The notes beneath the pieces were generated by a model. The model searched no databases and had not been told where the DNA came from. It saw only the letters and a list, made by a program, of their open reading frames with translations. Position numbers and translations under genes: made by a program. Shown here piece after piece: positions 25,099 through 34,037 of a stretch of 64,000 nt of DNA. The stretch is from Oscillospiraceae bacterium (GTDB lineage Bacteria > Bacillota > Clostridia > Oscillospirales > Ruminococcaceae): positions 62,001-126,000 of the forward strand of contig JAFWDH010000018.1 of NCBI GenBank assembly GCA_017513135.1, given 5' to 3'. The number at the start of each line of letters is the position of its first letter. Positions within the stretch are counted from its first letter, which is position 1.

Positions 25099-26460
25099 AT
25101 GAAAGACACTTTAATAAGGATCGCGGAGGCGATAGCGCGCAGCGGCGGCAGAGCCTACCTTGTTGGCGGCTGCGTCCGTGACGGTCTTATGGGCCGTCCT
25201 CAGAAAGACTATGATATCGAAGTACACGGAATAGGACCTGACGAGCTTCGGCAGGTTCTTGTCCCGTTCGGGACTCCGATGACGTACGGTTCCAGTTTCG
25301 GCATTATCAGCCTGCCCGGCCAGGATATCGACATAGCGCTTCCGCGAAAAGAAAAAGCCAATTCAGCCGGCGGTCACCGCGGTTTCGACATAGACATCGA
25401 CCCTCATATAGGGACAAAAGAAGCTGCCAGACGCAGAGACTTTACGGTAAATGCGCTTATGCAGGACATACTTACCGGAGAGATACTGGATCACTTCGGC
25501 GGTCTGTCTGATCTTCAGAACGGAATACTGCGCCATGTCGATCCGGATTCATTTCCTGAAGATCCTCTCAGGGTATTCAGGGCGGCGCAGTTCGCTTCCC
25601 GCCTCTCGTTCTCGGTAGCCCCGGAAACTGTCGAGCTGTGCCGCAGGATCGATACCTCGTCGCTGTCCGCCGAAAGAGTGGAGGCTGAACTCAAGAAAGC
25701 CCTTATTGACAGCGCATGCCCGTCAGTGTTCTTTACGGTCCTTCAGCAGATGGATCAGCTTGTCCCTTGGTTCGCAGAGATCGATTCCATGCAATCTGTT
25801 GAACAGGATCCCCTGTTTCATCCGGAAGGGAATGTTTTCATCCATTCCATGCAGGTCCTGGACAGAGCTTCCCTTTTCAGGGAAAGGGTCAGTGACCCGT
25901 ATGCGTTCATGCTCTCAGCCCTGACTCATGACATCGGCAAGATCGTATCGACCGAAGTCATCAACGGAAGGATACACGCATACGGCCATGAAGTACTTGG
26001 CCTTCCGCTCCTGAATCAGTTTCTTGACAGGCTCGTATCGAAGAACGCTGTCAGAGAGTATGTCCTCAACATGGTGCCTCTGCACATGAAGCCGAACGTT
26101 GCCGCCTTTAACAAAGTGTCCGTCAAATCGACCAATCATATGTTCGACGAGGCGGCGGAGCCGGAAGACCTTATATACCTTGCTCTGAGCGACCGCCCGG
26201 TGATAGCCGGAGATACCCCTTTTTCTGGCGACAGTGCTTTCCTTATGGATCGTCTTGAAAAGTACAGGGAGACGATGAAGCGTCCTTTTGTGACCGGAAA
26301 AGACCTTCTTGATGCCGGCCTTGAGCCGGGGAAGGAGTTTTCTGAGCTTCTTGCCTTCTCACACAAACTCAGACTTGCGGGGATCGACAGGGATTCTTCA
26401 CTGAAACAGACACTGGCTTATGCCAGAAAACTGCAGAAAAACAATGGAAAACAACTATAA
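25099..26460 (+). CDS. cca: CCA tRNA nucleotidyltransferase with HD domain
   Basis: This enzyme adds or repairs the 3' CCA end of tRNA. It is 453 residues. The nucleotidyltransferase head has GGCVRDGLMGRPQKDYDIEVHG with the metal-binding DxD, RRRDFTVNAL follows, and PLRVFRAAQFASRL marks the neck domain. An HD phosphohydrolase-like domain with THDIGKIV lies near residue 275. The form with a C-terminal HD domain is known from both Gammaproteobacteria and Clostridia. No ribosome binding site precedes the ATG, and the -10 element suggests a leaderless message. The end overlaps the TraX-like gene. Confidence 0.93.
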   Translation: MKDTLIRIAEAIARSGGRAYLVGGCVRDGLMGRPQKDYDIEVHGIGPDELRQVLVPFGTPMTYGSSFGIISLPGQDIDIALPRKEKANSAGGHRGFDIDIDPHIGTKEAARRRDFTVNALMQDILTGEILDHFGGLSDLQNGILRHVDPDSFPEDPLRVFRAAQFASRLSFSVAPETVELCRRIDTSSLSAERVEAELKKALIDSACPSVFFTVLQQMDQLVPWFAEIDSMQSVEQDPLFHPEGNVFIHSMQVLDRASLFRERVSDPYAFMLSALTHDIGKIVSTEVINGRIHAYGHEVLGLPLLNQFLDRLVSKNAVREYVLNMVPLHMKPNVAAFNKVSVKSTNHMFDEAAEPEDLIYLALSDRPVIAGDTPFSGDSAFLMDRLEKYRETMKRPFVTGKDLLDAGLEPGKEFSELLAFSHKLRLAGIDRDSSLKQTLAYARKLQKNNGKQL

Positions 26461-27139
26461 TTCCGACAATGTTCTGTTTTTCTTCGACACGACTTCTCTG
26501 AAACTGATCGCAGCTGCAACAATGCTAGTCGATCACATAGGCGCTATTCTGTATCCCGGATACAGATGGTTCCGCATCGTCGGAAGAATAGCCATGCCGG
26601 TATTCTGTTTCTGTGCCGCTGAGGGATTTCATCATACAAAGGACAGGACCGGATACATGCTGCGGCTCCTTGTCTTCGCTATTATCAGTGAATATCCTTT
26701 CGACATGGCTTTTGACGGGTATTTCAGTCTTAGGAGTGATCAGAACGTTATGTTCACATTCCTGTTTGCGGCAGCCGGGATCCGGGCATTTGAATCCATC
26801 CGGGAAAAAGCTGGCTCATTCACAGGAGATATTGCCGGCTGTCTTGCAGCTGCCTTTTTCGCCGCGGCAGCCGATGCTTTCAACAGCGACTACGGCAGGT
26901 TCGGCGTCATACTCGTATACCTGTTCTATTTCATGAGGTCCGATCCGCTGCTGAAACTGGCAGCAGCCGCCGCATATATAACCGCTGCACAATGGGGAAG
27001 CACCCAGCTCTACTGCCTGCTGGCATTTCCGCTCATTGCTCTGTATAACGGAAAGCGCGGAAAAGGTCTGAAGTATTATTTCTATGCATTTTATCCGCTG
27101 CATCTTTTGGTTCTCTATCTGATCAGCAAACGTTTATGA
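26444..27139 (+). CDS. TraX-family membrane protein
   Basis: A 231-residue multi-pass membrane protein of the TraX family (conjugal pilin acetylase in F plasmids; acyltransferase-like in chromosomes). Visible are LKLIAAATMLVDHIGAILYP, RIVGRIAMPVFCFCAAEGFHHTKDR near residues 45-70 and the terminal FYPLHLLVLYLI. The chromosomal role is unknown. ATG 26444 is preferred over one at 26420; it overlaps the CCA-adding gene by 17 bases. No conjugation genes are nearby. Confidence 0.88.
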   Translation: MENNYNSDNVLFFFDTTSLKLIAAATMLVDHIGAILYPGYRWFRIVGRIAMPVFCFCAAEGFHHTKDRTGYMLRLLVFAIISEYPFDMAFDGYFSLRSDQNVMFTFLFAAAGIRAFESIREKAGSFTGDIAGCLAAAFFAAAADAFNSDYGRFGVILVYLFYFMRSDPLLKLAAAAAYITAAQWGSTQLYCLLAFPLIALYNGKRGKGLKYYFYAFYPLHLLVLYLISKRL

Positions 27140-27173
27140 TCAGTCTCTTTCTCCTTGCGGAGGTAAAACTGGA

Positions 27174-28388
27174 ATGAGAAGTCTGAGAAGTGTCTATAAG
27201 ATCGGTCACGGTCCATCAAGCTCACACACCGTAGGTCCTTACAATGCTGCGCTGCTGATAAAAGACAGATATCCTGACTACGAACGCATCGAAGTCACTT
27301 TATACGGATCCCTTGCGTACACCGGAGAAGGACACGGGACCGGAAAAGCTATCTGCTCCGTGATACCCGATGCGGAGATCAGATTCGATACCGAGACCAC
27401 TGATCTGCCTTTCCCCAATACCATGAAATTCTGCATCTTCAGGAAAGGTCTGGAGCCGGTATCCGTAAGGATCTTCTCGATCGGCGGAGGCTCGATCAGG
27501 GTAGAGAACGAATCATCCCAGGACGAGATAGACGTTTATCCGCACAGGTCCTTTGCTGAGATGCTTGAAGAATGCAGCCGTGACGGACTAACTCTTATGC
27601 AGTTTATTGAACGTTATGAAGAGGCTTCCATCAGAGACTATCTGAGAGAAGTCTGGCATGCCATGGAGGGATGCGTCGAGAGAGGCCTGCAGACAGAAGG
27701 CACCCTTCCCGGAGAACTGCATCTGTCAAGAAAGGCAAAAATGCTCTTTACCATGCGCTGCTCAAACGAGAGCTCAGATGTGACGATGAACCGGCTTCTC
27801 GCCGCCTACGCTTATTCCGTCAGCGAAGAAAACGCTTCGGAGAATCTTGTCGTCACTGCCCCGACCTGCGGAAGCTGCGGAGTCATTCCCGCCGTATTCT
27901 ATTACATGGCACATGACAGGGGATTCTCCGAGGATGAGATCATAGATGCTCTTGCCGTAGCCGGCCTGATAGGAAACGTGATCAGGACCAATGCCAGTAT
28001 TTCCGGAGCGGAATGCGGATGCCAGGCAGAGATCGGCAGCGCATGCTCCATGGCTGCCGGAGGGCTCGCCTACCTGTACGGTCTTGACAGTTACCAGATA
28101 GAATACGCCGCCGAGAACGCGATGGAACATCATCTAGGCCTCACCTGCGATCCGGTCTGCGGTCTCGTCCAGATCCCGTGCATAGAGAGAAACGCAGTTG
28201 CAGCTATGAGAGCGATCAACGCAGTCAACATTTCAAGGTTCCTGGCGAAGACCAGAAAGATCTCGTTTGACGACATAGTTGCCACCATGTACCAGACCGG
28301 AAAGGATATGGATGTCAGATATAAAGAGACCTCGCACGGAGGACTCGCTGCCATGTACAGAACAAAACAGACATCAGGCAATAACTGA
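27174..28388 (+). CDS. L-serine ammonia-lyase, single-chain iron-sulfur type
   Basis: Converts L-serine to pyruvate and ammonia. It is 404 residues with the beta-subunit domain first (KIGHGPSSSHTVGP, YGSLAYTGEGHGT) and the alpha-subunit domain after (APTCGSCGVIPAVFYYMAH). The [4Fe-4S] cysteines are in ECGCQAEIGSAC and DPVCGLVQIPC. Many Clostridia have two separate genes (sdaAB, sdaAA); here they are fused in one chain. The GGAGG site is 10 bases before the ATG. The enzyme is oxygen sensitive, consistent with an anaerobe that ferments amino acids. Confidence 0.93.
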   Translation: MRSLRSVYKIGHGPSSSHTVGPYNAALLIKDRYPDYERIEVTLYGSLAYTGEGHGTGKAICSVIPDAEIRFDTETTDLPFPNTMKFCIFRKGLEPVSVRIFSIGGGSIRVENESSQDEIDVYPHRSFAEMLEECSRDGLTLMQFIERYEEASIRDYLREVWHAMEGCVERGLQTEGTLPGELHLSRKAKMLFTMRCSNESSDVTMNRLLAAYAYSVSEENASENLVVTAPTCGSCGVIPAVFYYMAHDRGFSEDEIIDALAVAGLIGNVIRTNASISGAECGCQAEIGSACSMAAGGLAYLYGLDSYQIEYAAENAMEHHLGLTCDPVCGLVQIPCIERNAVAAMRAINAVNISRFLAKTRKISFDDIVATMYQTGKDMDVRYKETSHGGLAAMYRTKQTSGNN

Positions 28389-28430
28389 AAAAACAATTCC
28401 GGCCCCGTTCCGAGGCCGGAATTGTTTTTA
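28388..28430. terminator. bidirectional terminator after the serine dehydratase gene
   Basis: A 16-bp stem AAAAACAATTCCGGCC with a 9-base loop and its complement ends in TTTTTA. The stop codon of the convergent CYTH gene lies inside its T-run. Confidence 0.9.
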
Positions 28431-28934
28431 TATCTCAAAATCATGCACATAAGCGAGGCTCACATTCTTGTACCTGCCGTCCTCTGTCACCTCCCTGATG
28501 ACTCTGATGCAGTCCGGAAGGCGCACATCCTCGTCTTCGCTCCCGACTTCCACTTCCGCTACCGCCCTATCGTTCCAGAATGGATATATATCGATCTCCA
28601 CATCCCTGCCGGAATATGGGATGACGATCCTTTCTTTCTCTATCATCTGACTGCCGCGCTTCTTTCTTCTGATCAGTCTTTGATACTCCTCATAAGATAT
28701 CACAGCCTCATCCTCAAGATGCGTCAGCGCCGAAACCCTTCTTTTCAGCGTATGGTAGTAGACTGTCTCCCCGTCCTGTTTCCAGCTCCGCACGCGTTCC
28801 GTAACGCCTTCTTCTGAATCAAGGTATGTCTGGGTGATGTGTACCGAAACTGCGCAGGGCATTTCCAGCAGTTCTTCCCTGTCAGGATATTCTATAAGAT
28901 ACTTGTGCTCGATCTCTATGCCGCCGTTATTCAT
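28428..28934 (-). CDS. CYTH-domain phosphohydrolase
   Basis: A 168-residue protein of the CYTH (triphosphate tunnel metalloenzyme) superfamily. The EIEHKYLI motif (ExExK) starts the first strand, and charged residues for triphosphate binding continue in ERVRSW, YYHTLKRR, IEKERIVI, VEIDIYPF and VAEVEVGSE. Activity may be inorganic triphosphatase or a related hydrolysis; it cannot be decided from sequence. It is probably co-transcribed with the LUD protein gene 35 bases upstream (28970-29581). Confidence 0.88.
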   Translation of the reverse strand: MNNGGIEIEHKYLIEYPDREELLEMPCAVSVHITQTYLDSEEGVTERVRSWKQDGETVYYHTLKRRVSALTHLEDEAVISYEEYQRLIRRKKRGSQMIEKERIVIPYSGRDVEIDIYPFWNDRAVAEVEVGSEDEDVRLPDCIRVIREVTEDGRYKNVSLAYVHDFEI

Positions 28935-28969
28935 TTTCGCATACTGCCTCTCTGCATCTTCTGCGGGAA

Positions 28970-29581
28970 TCAGATGCCCAGGTCTTCGCCGACGATGATC
29001 ACCTTTATCCTTCCGGGGATCCTGGAAAAGTTCAGAGTGACAGAGGTGCAGCAGCTCCTCCCGGGCACTCTGCAGTCATGACAGTGCCCGTCTTCGGCGC
29101 ACGGAGTCGCAAATCCTCTTCTGCGACAGTTCTCGCATGCTACGGCTTTTACTCTCTGTCTTGCTTTCGCCTCATTCTCCGCGATCTTGTTCTGTCCGGC
29201 TACTATTATGACACTGTCGGGTCCGTAGATCATAGGAGCTACTCTTGTAGAAGCCCCGTCTTCCTGAAATATCCTCCCGTCAACAGTGATCGCATTGGCT
29301 GAAAGGAAGAATGCATCCGCAGAAAAACGGGCTCTGATCGCTTCTTTCGCCTCCTGAGGTGAGGCTCCCGCAGGCGTTTCCAGGAACCTGAACCTGTCCC
29401 TGAACTTCTCATTGAATCCTATCTCTCTCAGTGTTTCCGATCCGCCGCATGCAACACTGCTGCCCTGAGGCACAAGTTCTTCTATCAGGCTGATCGCTTT
29501 CTCTTTGTTATCAGCAAAAAAGGCTTCAAACTGTCTTTCCCTGAGATTTCTGATCGTCTGATCTATCGTGTTTCTCTCCAT
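28970..29581 (-). CDS. LUD-domain (LutC/DUF162) protein
   Basis: A 203-residue lactate-utilisation-type protein. LRERQFEAFFADNKEKAISLIEELVPQGSSVACGGSETL and FLSANAITVDG are typical of the single-domain form. The C-terminal half has eight cysteines within about 35 residues (ACENC, PCAED, HCHDC, SCC), which is more than most relatives carry and could bind iron-sulfur or zinc. Partners LutA and LutB are not in the window. Role unknown. Confidence 0.88.
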   Translation of the reverse strand: MERNTIDQTIRNLRERQFEAFFADNKEKAISLIEELVPQGSSVACGGSETLREIGFNEKFRDRFRFLETPAGASPQEAKEAIRARFSADAFFLSANAITVDGRIFQEDGASTRVAPMIYGPDSVIIVAGQNKIAENEAKARQRVKAVACENCRRRGFATPCAEDGHCHDCRVPGRSCCTSVTLNFSRIPGRIKVIIVGEDLGI

Positions 29582-29701
29582 CTCTGTACTCCTTTTTTAC
29601 CTATTATATATCGTTTGCCGACCGCTGCCCATCTGCACCGCGTGTTGCAGGTATCCTGTTTAACAGATATACTCAAGTAAGAAAAAACGGAGCGTGATGA
29701 T

Positions 29702-30352
29702 ATGTATAAGCTTGCGATATTTGATCTCGACGGCACCATCCTGGACACCCTGCAAGATCTTGCAGACGCATTGAACCATACACTTTCCGCCTATTCCTAC
29801 CCCCTCAAAACAGTCCGGCAGACACAAGCCATGATAGGACACGGCCTGAGGAACCTGGTAAGAGACGCAACGGGATCAGGTGACGAAGTTCTTGTCAATG
29901 AGATGCTGTCCGAACTTGTCGCTTATTATTCGGAACACAGTGCCGACAAGACAGTCCCGTATTCCGGGATCGTCGAGATGATCGGGAAGCTGAGGGAAGC
30001 AGGGATCAGAACAGCTGTGCTCTCGAACAAGAGAGATGAGGTCACACGTTTTCTCTGTTCTCACTTTTTCCCCGGTCTTTTTGACATCTGCAGAGGCGAG
30101 CGTAGCGGAATTCCGATCAAACCGTCTCCCGAATCTGTACACTCCATTATGAGCGAGCTCAGTGTCGATGCCAGTGACACCGTGTACATCGGTGATTCGG
30201 AAGTCGACATAACTACTGCACGCAACGCAGGAACAGACTGCTTCATAGTTACATGGGGCTTCAGAAGCAGAGAAGATCTTGAACGTTCCGGCGCAGACCG
30301 TCTGTTTGATGACGTCCCTTCCCTTTTTGATGCCCTCACCTCTATCGGCTGA
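29702..30352 (+). CDS. HAD-family phosphatase, phosphoglycolate phosphatase-like
   Basis: A 216-residue HAD hydrolase. Motif I is IFDLDGTILDT, motif II is TAVLSNKR, Lys is in PIKPSPE and motif IV is IGDSEVDI. The helical cap between residues 15 and 80 is the type I cap of the Gph/PGP group. Likely substrates are 2-phosphoglycolate or other small phosphate monoesters. Start at 29702 with GGAG nine bases upstream. Divergent from the LUD gene. Confidence 0.9.
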   Translation: MYKLAIFDLDGTILDTLQDLADALNHTLSAYSYPLKTVRQTQAMIGHGLRNLVRDATGSGDEVLVNEMLSELVAYYSEHSADKTVPYSGIVEMIGKLREAGIRTAVLSNKRDEVTRFLCSHFFPGLFDICRGERSGIPIKPSPESVHSIMSELSVDASDTVYIGDSEVDITTARNAGTDCFIVTWGFRSREDLERSGADRLFDDVPSLFDALTSIG

Positions 30353-30436
30353 CGGTCATTTACCTGTCCTGTATTAACAGTTTACTAACACAGAGGTGAT
30401 ATCCTAATAACCTAATAACAGTTATCGGGGATTCAG

Positions 30437-31735
30437 ATGGAAAAAAAGAAGTGGTACAAACTGGATACGGCAGCGCTTATATTTCCGGCCATAAAACAGC
30501 ATAACTGGAACAACATCTTCAGAGTATCCGTGTCGCTGAAGGAGGATGTGGACCCGTCCGTCCTTCAGACTGCCGTCATCAACCTGATGCCGCGTTTCCC
30601 GTCCTTCTATGTAAGACTCAGAAGAGGCTTGTTCTGGAACTATCTGGAAAGCATCGATGAGCCGCCTGTCGTACGCCAAGACTATGCCTATCCCATCGTG
30701 TATATGGGCTCGAAGGAGATGGGAAAATGCTGTCTTAGGATCCTTTATCACAGGAACAGGATCGCTGCCGAATTCTTCCATTCAGTCTCAGACGGCACCG
30801 GAGGAAGCATCTATGTGCGTTCGCTCGCCGGTGAGTATCTGCGCATAAAACACGGTCTTAAAATCGAATATGACGATACTGTCCTTGATCCCGGTGAGAA
30901 GCCGAGGATATACGAGCTTGAAGACAGTTTCTCCAAAAATGCCGGTAAAGTCGCCGGAAGGGAATTGGGAAAGAAAGCATTCCGTCTTACAGGTACAAAG
31001 GAGCCGGGCGACTACAAGCATCTCATAACTGCCATAACAGACTCTGAAATCCTGCATTCAAAAGCAAAGGAATACGGCGGTACTGTAACGGCCTTCCTTG
31101 CAGGAGTGATGCTTCAGACGATAATGGAGATACAGAGCTCTTCTGTTCCATACGGGAAAGAGAAGCCCGTCAGGATCACTATACCCGTAAACATGAGACG
31201 TCTGTTCGGAAGCAGGACTCTTCGCAACTTTGTCCTTACGCTCAATCTCGGCGTAGATCCCAGGACCGGTCCGTATACGCTTGAAGAACTTGTAGGCAAT
31301 CTCACTCATCAGCTCGCCCTTAAAGCTACTAAGCAGAATATGGCGTCCGAGATCGCCTCCAATGTATCTCTGCAGAAAAATCTTCTCATCAGGGCTGTTC
31401 CGCTCGACCTAAAGCATATCGCCATGAATATGGGATATGCTTCCTACGGAGAGCAGCTCGGATGCATCAACATATCTAATCTCGGCGTAGTGAAATGTCC
31501 CGAACAGATGACAGAATATATAGAGAGGGTCGAGTTCATCATTGGCACTCAGAAGACTTACCCGAACAACTGTTCCGTTGCGTCATTCAACGGAAAGACG
31601 TTCATCAACATGATCAGAACGATAAAAGAATCAGAGCTCGAACGTCTGTTCCTGACGAAGCTTGTCAGCCTCGGCTTACCAGTTTCGGTAGAGAGCAATG
31701 ATCTAGGAGGCGAAACAGAAAAATGTACTGTGTGA
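30437..31735 (+). CDS. acyltransferase of the condensation/alcohol acetyltransferase superfamily
   Basis: A 432-residue CoA-dependent acyltransferase-like protein. The catalytic motif HxxxDG is FHSVSDGTGG (H115, D119). The overall size and the RITIPVNMRRLFGSRTLRNFVL segment near residue 250, where the second half of the fold begins, fit alcohol acetyltransferase/PapA-like enzymes. It overlaps the next gene by 13 bases. The acyl donor and acceptor are unknown. The gene group with a zinc-ribbon membrane protein and a serine hydrolase suggests a small lipid or ester pathway (inference). Confidence 0.8.
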   Translation: MEKKKWYKLDTAALIFPAIKQHNWNNIFRVSVSLKEDVDPSVLQTAVINLMPRFPSFYVRLRRGLFWNYLESIDEPPVVRQDYAYPIVYMGSKEMGKCCLRILYHRNRIAAEFFHSVSDGTGGSIYVRSLAGEYLRIKHGLKIEYDDTVLDPGEKPRIYELEDSFSKNAGKVAGRELGKKAFRLTGTKEPGDYKHLITAITDSEILHSKAKEYGGTVTAFLAGVMLQTIMEIQSSSVPYGKEKPVRITIPVNMRRLFGSRTLRNFVLTLNLGVDPRTGPYTLEELVGNLTHQLALKATKQNMASEIASNVSLQKNLLIRAVPLDLKHIAMNMGYASYGEQLGCINISNLGVVKCPEQMTEYIERVEFIIGTQKTYPNNCSVASFNGKTFINMIRTIKESELERLFLTKLVSLGLPVSVESNDLGGETEKCTV

Positions 31736-32409
31736 AATGCGGAGTGAGCCTGCCCGACGGCACGGAAAAGTGTCCGTTGTGCGGGACCAAGGTATGGAAT
31801 CCTGAGGGACTTACTGCCGAATCCACGTTCGATCCCGGCAGATTGCCTGAAAAGCCGTTCGACAGAAATCCTGTAGCCATACTGCTGACTGTGATCACCG
31901 TGCTTGCTGCAATCGCCGTCTCGGTAGTCTGTCTGGTTCTGTACCGGAATCTCGGCTGGAGCGATATCGTTCTGGCTTCCCTGCTTCTGTTCTTTACAGT
32001 AGCTGTTTTTCCGCTGTGGTTCTCGAATCCGAACCCGGTGATCTTCATTCCCATAGATACGATAGCTCTTGAACTGTTCCTGCTTTTTATATGTCTGCGG
32101 ACAGGCGGGAAATGGTTCATGTCTTTTGCGTTCCCCTGTGCCGGTATCGTCGGTCTTATCAGCACGGCATCTGCGGCGCTTCTGAAGTATCTGAAAAAAG
32201 GCAGATACATAGTCATAGGAGGATTACAGATCGTCCTCGGAGCGTTCTGCATACTGCTTGAGTTCTTCCAGCACATCACTTTCGATACAGGCATGTTCCA
32301 ATGGTCTCTCTTTGCATCCATAGCCCTGTTCGTGTCAGGCGCATTTCTTCTTTGCGTAGGGCTGATCAGGCCATTGAGAGATTTCGTAAACAGAGTATTT
32401 TATCTGTAA
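31723..32409 (+). CDS. zinc-ribbon multi-pass membrane protein (possibly DUF6320)
   Basis: A 228-residue protein with an N-terminal CxxC...CxxC zinc ribbon (C3, C6, C17, C20), a linker of about 25 residues, and about six membrane segments. It overlaps the acyltransferase gene by 13 bases and an AGGAGG site lies 12 bases before its ATG, so the two proteins are probably made in a fixed ratio. I believe this is the DUF6320 type that neighbours alcohol acetyltransferases, but that is from memory. No enzymatic motif is seen. Confidence 0.75.
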   Translation: MYCVKCGVSLPDGTEKCPLCGTKVWNPEGLTAESTFDPGRLPEKPFDRNPVAILLTVITVLAAIAVSVVCLVLYRNLGWSDIVLASLLLFFTVAVFPLWFSNPNPVIFIPIDTIALELFLLFICLRTGGKWFMSFAFPCAGIVGLISTASAALLKYLKKGRYIVIGGLQIVLGAFCILLEFFQHITFDTGMFQWSLFASIALFVSGAFLLCVGLIRPLRDFVNRVFYL

Positions 32410-32454
32410 AATGCTGCTTAAATCATATTTCATATTAATAAAAGGGGTATCATC

Positions 32455-33972
32455 ATGAAAAAAGTGCTGAAAAGGGTCTCACCCGAATCTCACGGCATCT
32501 CTTCTGAAAGGACGGAACAGCTTCTAAAGGATCTGAATTCTCTCGGAAACGAAGTTCACGGTTTTATCATGGCAGTTGACGGAGAGGTCATTTGCGAATC
32601 CTTCGCGGCCCCGTATGCTCCAAATATTCCTCATTCCTGCCACAGTCTCGGAAAGAGCTATACAGCGACTGCCGTAGGGCTTGCTGTCACCCAGGGACTT
32701 GTATCCGTAGATGATCTTCTTGTTGATATCTTCGCGGATGAGATACGGGGAATGGACATCGATGTCAAACCGGGTATGGAAAAGGTCCGTCTGAAGGACC
32801 TCCTCAGCATGTCCTCAGGCACAAAAGGTATGCCCGGTTTCAATGATACATGGTTCGAGAACTTTCTTTCCAGTGAGATAGAACATGAACCCGGCACCAC
32901 GTTCCTGTACAACACCACCGGCGCATCCATGCTCGGGGCGGTAGTAGAGAAAGTCACAGGCAGGGATATGGTGAGTTTTCTCAGGGAGAGTCTTTTCAGA
33001 GATCTCGGCATTGACGATGATGAGATCATCTGGCAGAAATTTGCTGACGGACGCACCGCGGAACCCGGTCTCTGCGCCACTACGGAAGCCAACCTCCGCC
33101 TCGGTATGCTATACGCTGAGGGAGGGAAAGCCTTCGGGAAGCAGCTGATCGATCCGGAATGGATGCGGGAAGCCACCAGCCTGCAGGTGGAAAACGGTCC
33201 TGTTCACGGAGCTGACAACTCTTCTGCCGGATACGGATGGCAGCTCTGGCTGAACACCACGCCCGGTATGTTCAGGTTCGACGGCGGACAGGGACAGCTT
33301 GCGATCATCTGGCCGGAGAAACACGCTGTGGCAGCTATCCATCAGTCAGGAAGAGACCCTGAAGGCTGCAATAACTGCATACTGGCGATCCAGCACTTCA
33401 TGGAGGAGATCTCAGAACATCCTCTCCCCGAGGATCCTGAAGCATATCGCTCCCTTCTGCAGTACAGCTCGTCCAGATCGATAGATCCTCTTCCGGCTTC
33501 TGAGATCCCGGAAAGCGCAAAGGATCTCTTCGGGGCATATATAATGACGGAAGGCTCTTTTGTGCCTTACATAGAGGTCGCACCCGGCAACAGAGATTTC
33601 TGGTATCTGTTCCATGACCGTTCCCTCAGTCCCGAGACCGTCGCTCTTGAGCTGCGTCCCAGGAACAACGCCGTTATGCTGACACTCAACCGCGACAAGA
33701 ACTTCCTCTGCAGCCTTGACGGAAGGTGGACGCTTCAGGATGTCGAGAATCCGCTCGCAGGTCTGACAAAAGTCGCGTGCTGCGGCGAGTTCCTTGAAGA
33801 CGGTTCGCTGCACCTCATCATCAAATGGCTGAACGGATGGTCCGTATCAGATGTTCTCATCCGCAAAGGGGAACGCAACGGCGACCTGCTCCTCACTAAC
33901 ACCAAGGACATGCTTCACGAGTACCTTCCTCCAGTCATTCACGAATGCAAAGCAAGAAAAGTCAGACTGTGA
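32455..33972 (+). CDS. serine hydrolase, class C beta-lactamase-like
   Basis: A 505-residue serine hydrolase. The SxxK motif is intact (S64-L-G-K67 in HSLGKSYTA), YxN-like FLYNTTG follows near residue 153, and the third motif reads HQSG near residue 304. There is no signal peptide, so it may act in the cytosol as an esterase or D-aminopeptidase. Residues after about 330 form an extra beta-rich domain. It is the third gene of the acyltransferase cluster, 45 bases downstream, and ends before a strong terminator. Confidence 0.87.
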   Translation: MKKVLKRVSPESHGISSERTEQLLKDLNSLGNEVHGFIMAVDGEVICESFAAPYAPNIPHSCHSLGKSYTATAVGLAVTQGLVSVDDLLVDIFADEIRGMDIDVKPGMEKVRLKDLLSMSSGTKGMPGFNDTWFENFLSSEIEHEPGTTFLYNTTGASMLGAVVEKVTGRDMVSFLRESLFRDLGIDDDEIIWQKFADGRTAEPGLCATTEANLRLGMLYAEGGKAFGKQLIDPEWMREATSLQVENGPVHGADNSSAGYGWQLWLNTTPGMFRFDGGQGQLAIIWPEKHAVAAIHQSGRDPEGCNNCILAIQHFMEEISEHPLPEDPEAYRSLLQYSSSRSIDPLPASEIPESAKDLFGAYIMTEGSFVPYIEVAPGNRDFWYLFHDRSLSPETVALELRPRNNAVMLTLNRDKNFLCSLDGRWTLQDVENPLAGLTKVACCGEFLEDGSLHLIIKWLNGWSVSDVLIRKGERNGDLLLTNTKDMLHEYLPPVIHECKARKVRL

Positions 33973-33990
33973 TATTCAGCACATACGCAT

Positions 33991-34024
33991 AAAAAGAGCC
34001 GGAGCAATGCTCCGGCTCTTACGT
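33991..34024. terminator. terminator between convergent genes
   Basis: AAGAGCCGGAGC and GCTCCGGCTCTT form a perfect stem with a 3-base loop; an A-run lies on one side and T-rich sequence on the other. Confidence 0.85.
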
Positions 34025-34037
34025 TTTGTTATTCTCT

